In this document: positions 61,863 to 64,000 of the stretch, in pieces
How positions within the stretch are numbered: the stretch's first letter is position 1
Layout of the letters: each line of letters begins with the position of its first letter
Assembly (NCBI RefSeq): GCF_000771405.1
Contig: NZ_JDUI01000007.1
Location: 124,001 to 188,000 of the forward strand
DNA: 64,000 nucleotides
Origin: Bifidobacterium pullorum DSM 20433
Lineage (GTDB): Bacteria; Actinomycetota; Actinomycetes; Actinomycetales; Bifidobacteriaceae
Reading direction: 5' to 3'
Made by a program: the position numbers and the translations under genes
Notes under the pieces: generated by a model
Seen by the model: only the letters and a program-made list of their open reading frames with translations
Database searches by the model: none
Told to the model about the DNA's origin: nothing

Positions 61863-64000
61863 ATGCCACGTCGCCATCACCGCCGCATCGCCGGCGATGC
61901 CACACCGACGCCCGGTTCCGGGCCCTCGCCTTCGCAGCGTTATGCGGCGTTCCGCAAAACCCAGCAACGCCGTTCCTCGGTGGCGGAACGGTTCGCGCAG
62001 ACGCTGCCGTTCGAGATGGACGATTTCCAGCGCGAGGCCAATGACGCGCTGGAGGCCGACCACAACGTGCTGGTGGCGGCCCCGACCGGCGCGGGCAAGA
62101 CCATCGTCGCCGATTTCGCCATCTATCTGGCGCAGCATCGCAACGTCAAGGCGTTCTACACCACGCCGATCAAGGCGTTGAGCAACCAGAAGTACCACGA
62201 TCTGGTGGCCGTATACGGGACGGAACGCGTCGGTCTGCTCACCGGCGACACCTCAATCAACTCCGAGGCGGACATCGTGGTGATGACCACCGAGGTGCTG
62301 CGCAACATGCTGTACGAGCATTCGTCGACGCTGACCGCGCTGCGATACGTCATCCTCGACGAGGTGCACTATCTGGCGGACCGGTTCAGGGGACCGGTGT
62401 GGGAGGAGGTCATCATCCACCTGCCCGAGAGCGTGCGTATCGTCGCGCTGTCCGCCACGGTCTCCAACGTCGAGGATTTCTCGGGATGGCTGTCCTCGGT
62501 GCGCGGCGAGACCACGCTGATCGTCTCCGAACGCCGTCCCGTGCCGTTGGAACAGCATGTGATGGTTCAGGCCGACGACCGCACCGAACCCGAGCTCATC
62601 GACCTGTATCGGCATGATTCCGCGGGCCGGACCACCACCGCGCTGAACGCGCAACTCGTCCACCGTCTCGACCAACTGGACCGTCAGGCGGCCCGCCGAG
62701 CGGGGGAGGGACGTGCGGACAAACGCCGGCGCCGCGGCGATCAGGACCGTCCGCGCCGCAGACCGGAACGCCACGTTCCCCGACGCTGGGCGGTGGTGGA
62801 CGAGCTCAACTTCCTGGGCCTGCTGCCCGGCATCTACTTCATCTTCTCGCGCAACGGCTGCGACCAGGCCGTCGAACAATGCCTGAACGCCGGACTGGAG
62901 CTGACCGATGACGATGAGGTCCGACGCATCCGCCGCATCGTGGACGAGATGGTCGAGGGGCAGCTGAGCGCGGAAGATCTCAAGGCGTTGCAGTTCTCGA
63001 AGTTCCGTTTCGCGCTCGAGGAGGGGTTCGCCTCCCATCACGCGGGTATGATCGCCCTGTTCCGGCAGATCGTCGAACGTCTGTTCGAAGAGGGGCTGAT
63101 CAAGATGGTGTTCGCCACCGAGACCCTGGCGCTCGGCATCAACATGCCGGCACGCTGCGTGGTGGTCGAGAAACTGGAGAAATTCGACGGCACCGGGCAT
63201 GTGGCGTTGACGCCGGGGGAGTTCACCCAGTTGACCGGCCGTGCCGGACGCCGCGGCATCGATACGATCGGCCACGCGGTGGTGGTGGACCATCACGGTT
63301 TCCTGCCGGCCACCGCGGCCGCGCTGTCCAGCAAGCGCGTCTATCCGATTCATTCGAGTTTCCGGCCGACCTTCAATATGGCGGTCAACCTGCTGCATTC
63401 CAGCGATGTGCGCACGGCACGCGTCACCCTCGACCATTCGTTCGCCCAATGGGAGGCGAACGAGTCCGCAGGACAGCTCGAAACGCAGATGACCACGCTG
63501 GAGCACGCCATCGAAGGCTATGAGCTGGCGTTCGCCTGCGAACATGGCGATTTCAGGGAATTCATGACGATCCGCATGCAGCTGACCGAACTGGAACGCA
63601 ACACACGCCGACGCATCAAGCGTGAACCGTTCCGTTCCGAGCAGGAACGCAGCCGGGCGCTGCGCGAGGTCGACCGACGCATCGCACAGCTGCGCGGCGC
63701 GGAACAGGGCCATCCCTGCCGGCAATGCCCCGACCTGCAGCGACACCTGACCTGGGGTCACCGCTGGGCCAGGGAGATGCGCGAACTCGAACGGGTGCGG
63801 CATCGGTATGATTCACGCACCGGTTCGGTGGCACGGCAGTTCGACCGGATTTGCACGATCCTCACCGCATTGGGGTATCTGGACGAAACCGTGGATGCCG
63901 GGCGTTCCGACTTCCATCTGACCCAGGCCGGGCAGTTGCTCCGTCACCTGTACAGCGAACAGGATCTGACGCTGGCCCAGGCCCTGCGCGAAGGCGTGTT
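61863..64000 (+). CDS. helY: Ski2/HelY-type DEVH-box helicase, 3' end missing
   Basis: The frame is open from ATG 61863 to the right edge (712 codons). Walker A is APTGAGKT, followed by TTPIKALSNQKY (motif Ia), LLTGDTS, and the DEVH box in VILDEVHYLADRFRG. Motif III ALSATVSN and the C-terminal RecA-like motifs (FATETLALGINMPARCVVV, QLTGRAGRRG) follow. An Arg-rich insertion sits between the helicase lobes. Ski2-like enzymes unwind RNA; the actinobacterial HelY group is common but poorly studied. The C-terminal part lies beyond the window. A GGAG lies 13 bases upstream, so the start is moderately sure. Confidence 0.93.
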   Translation, partial: MPRRHHRRIAGDATPTPGSGPSPSQRYAAFRKTQQRRSSVAERFAQTLPFEMDDFQREANDALEADHNVLVAAPTGAGKTIVADFAIYLAQHRNVKAFYTTPIKALSNQKYHDLVAVYGTERVGLLTGDTSINSEADIVVMTTEVLRNMLYEHSSTLTALRYVILDEVHYLADRFRGPVWEEVIIHLPESVRIVALSATVSNVEDFSGWLSSVRGETTLIVSERRPVPLEQHVMVQADDRTEPELIDLYRHDSAGRTTTALNAQLVHRLDQLDRQAARRAGEGRADKRRRRGDQDRPRRRPERHVPRRWAVVDELNFLGLLPGIYFIFSRNGCDQAVEQCLNAGLELTDDDEVRRIRRIVDEMVEGQLSAEDLKALQFSKFRFALEEGFASHHAGMIALFRQIVERLFEEGLIKMVFATETLALGINMPARCVVVEKLEKFDGTGHVALTPGEFTQLTGRAGRRGIDTIGHAVVVDHHGFLPATAAALSSKRVYPIHSSFRPTFNMAVNLLHSSDVRTARVTLDHSFAQWEANESAGQLETQMTTLEHAIEGYELAFACEHGDFREFMTIRMQLTELERNTRRRIKREPFRSEQERSRALREVDRRIAQLRGAEQGHPCRQCPDLQRHLTWGHRWAREMRELERVRHRYDSRTGSVARQFDRICTILTALGYLDETVDAGRSDFHLTQAGQLLRHLYSEQDLTLAQALREGV

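Overview
The window looks like a chromosomal segment of a Bifidobacterium. It has high-GC actinobacterial DNA and strong Shine-Dalgarno sites. It carries transketolase, transaldolase, an L-lactate dehydrogenase and a eukaryote-type UDP-glucose pyrophosphorylase, which suits a fructose-6-phosphate-shunt fermenter. It also has a cytidylate kinase-Der fusion and a single fused PafB/PafC-like regulator. The genus comes from remembered gene order and families, not from a search; the species is not assigned. No rRNA, CRISPR array, complete insertion sequence or prophage was seen.

Layout. 1-2 kb: partial NAD(P)H-hydrate epimerase, zinc-dependent dehydrogenase, small zincin-like protein. 2-9.5 kb: a lower-GC accessory-looking locus with a membrane Ser/Thr kinase, two paralogous HTH proteins, a DUF6591-type membrane protein, a zinc-ribbon protein, an SPFH-SHOCT protein, a lipoprotein sharing a domain with the membrane protein, and a four-helix membrane protein. 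Three transcription units here are preceded by the same inverted repeat, TTCAGT-N5-ACTGA(A/T). This is the best candidate for an undescribed system. 9.6-12.6 kb: ABC-F protein and MFS transporter. 12.7-24 kb: uvrA-uvrC-aroE-rapZ-whiA, with a perfect LexA-type box before uvrA, then pgk, tpiA, secG. 24-27.5 kb: ldh, a HAD phosphatase, and an HTH-aminotransferase fusion behind helically phased TTGAAC repeats. 27.7-33.6 kb: tkt and tal (minus strand), then hrcA-dnaJ behind a CIRCE operator.

33.8-39.5 kb: fructosamine-kinase-like protein, uppP, a PAC2 protein, six tRNA genes (Gly, Cys, Val, Val, Gly, Val) and a lone ABC exporter. 39.5-47.6 kb: thrS, HIT protein, phosphatidylinositol-phosphate-synthase-like enzyme, yebC, ruvC, ruvA, ruvB, yajC, apt; ruvA has its own LexA box. 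47.6-54 kb: sucC-sucD-DUF6350-purH with tight overlaps, a DUF3017 protein and a convergent aquaporin whose 3' ends overlap. 54.2-57.3 kb: pseudouridine synthase, cmk-der fusion, tRNA-Pro. 57.3-58 kb: a repeat-rich gap with a MITE-like inverted repeat and three 20-bp tandem repeats. 58-64 kb: UDP-glucose pyrophosphorylase, PafBC-like WYL regulator, small membrane protein, and a Ski2/HelY-type helicase running off the right edge.

Most of the window is core housekeeping: nucleotide excision repair and branch migration under SOS control, central carbon flux, protein quality control under HrcA, and translation. The unusual content is concentrated at 2-9.5 kb, at the aminotransferase fusion, and in the interspersed repeats around 43.1, 44.6 and 57.4 kb.
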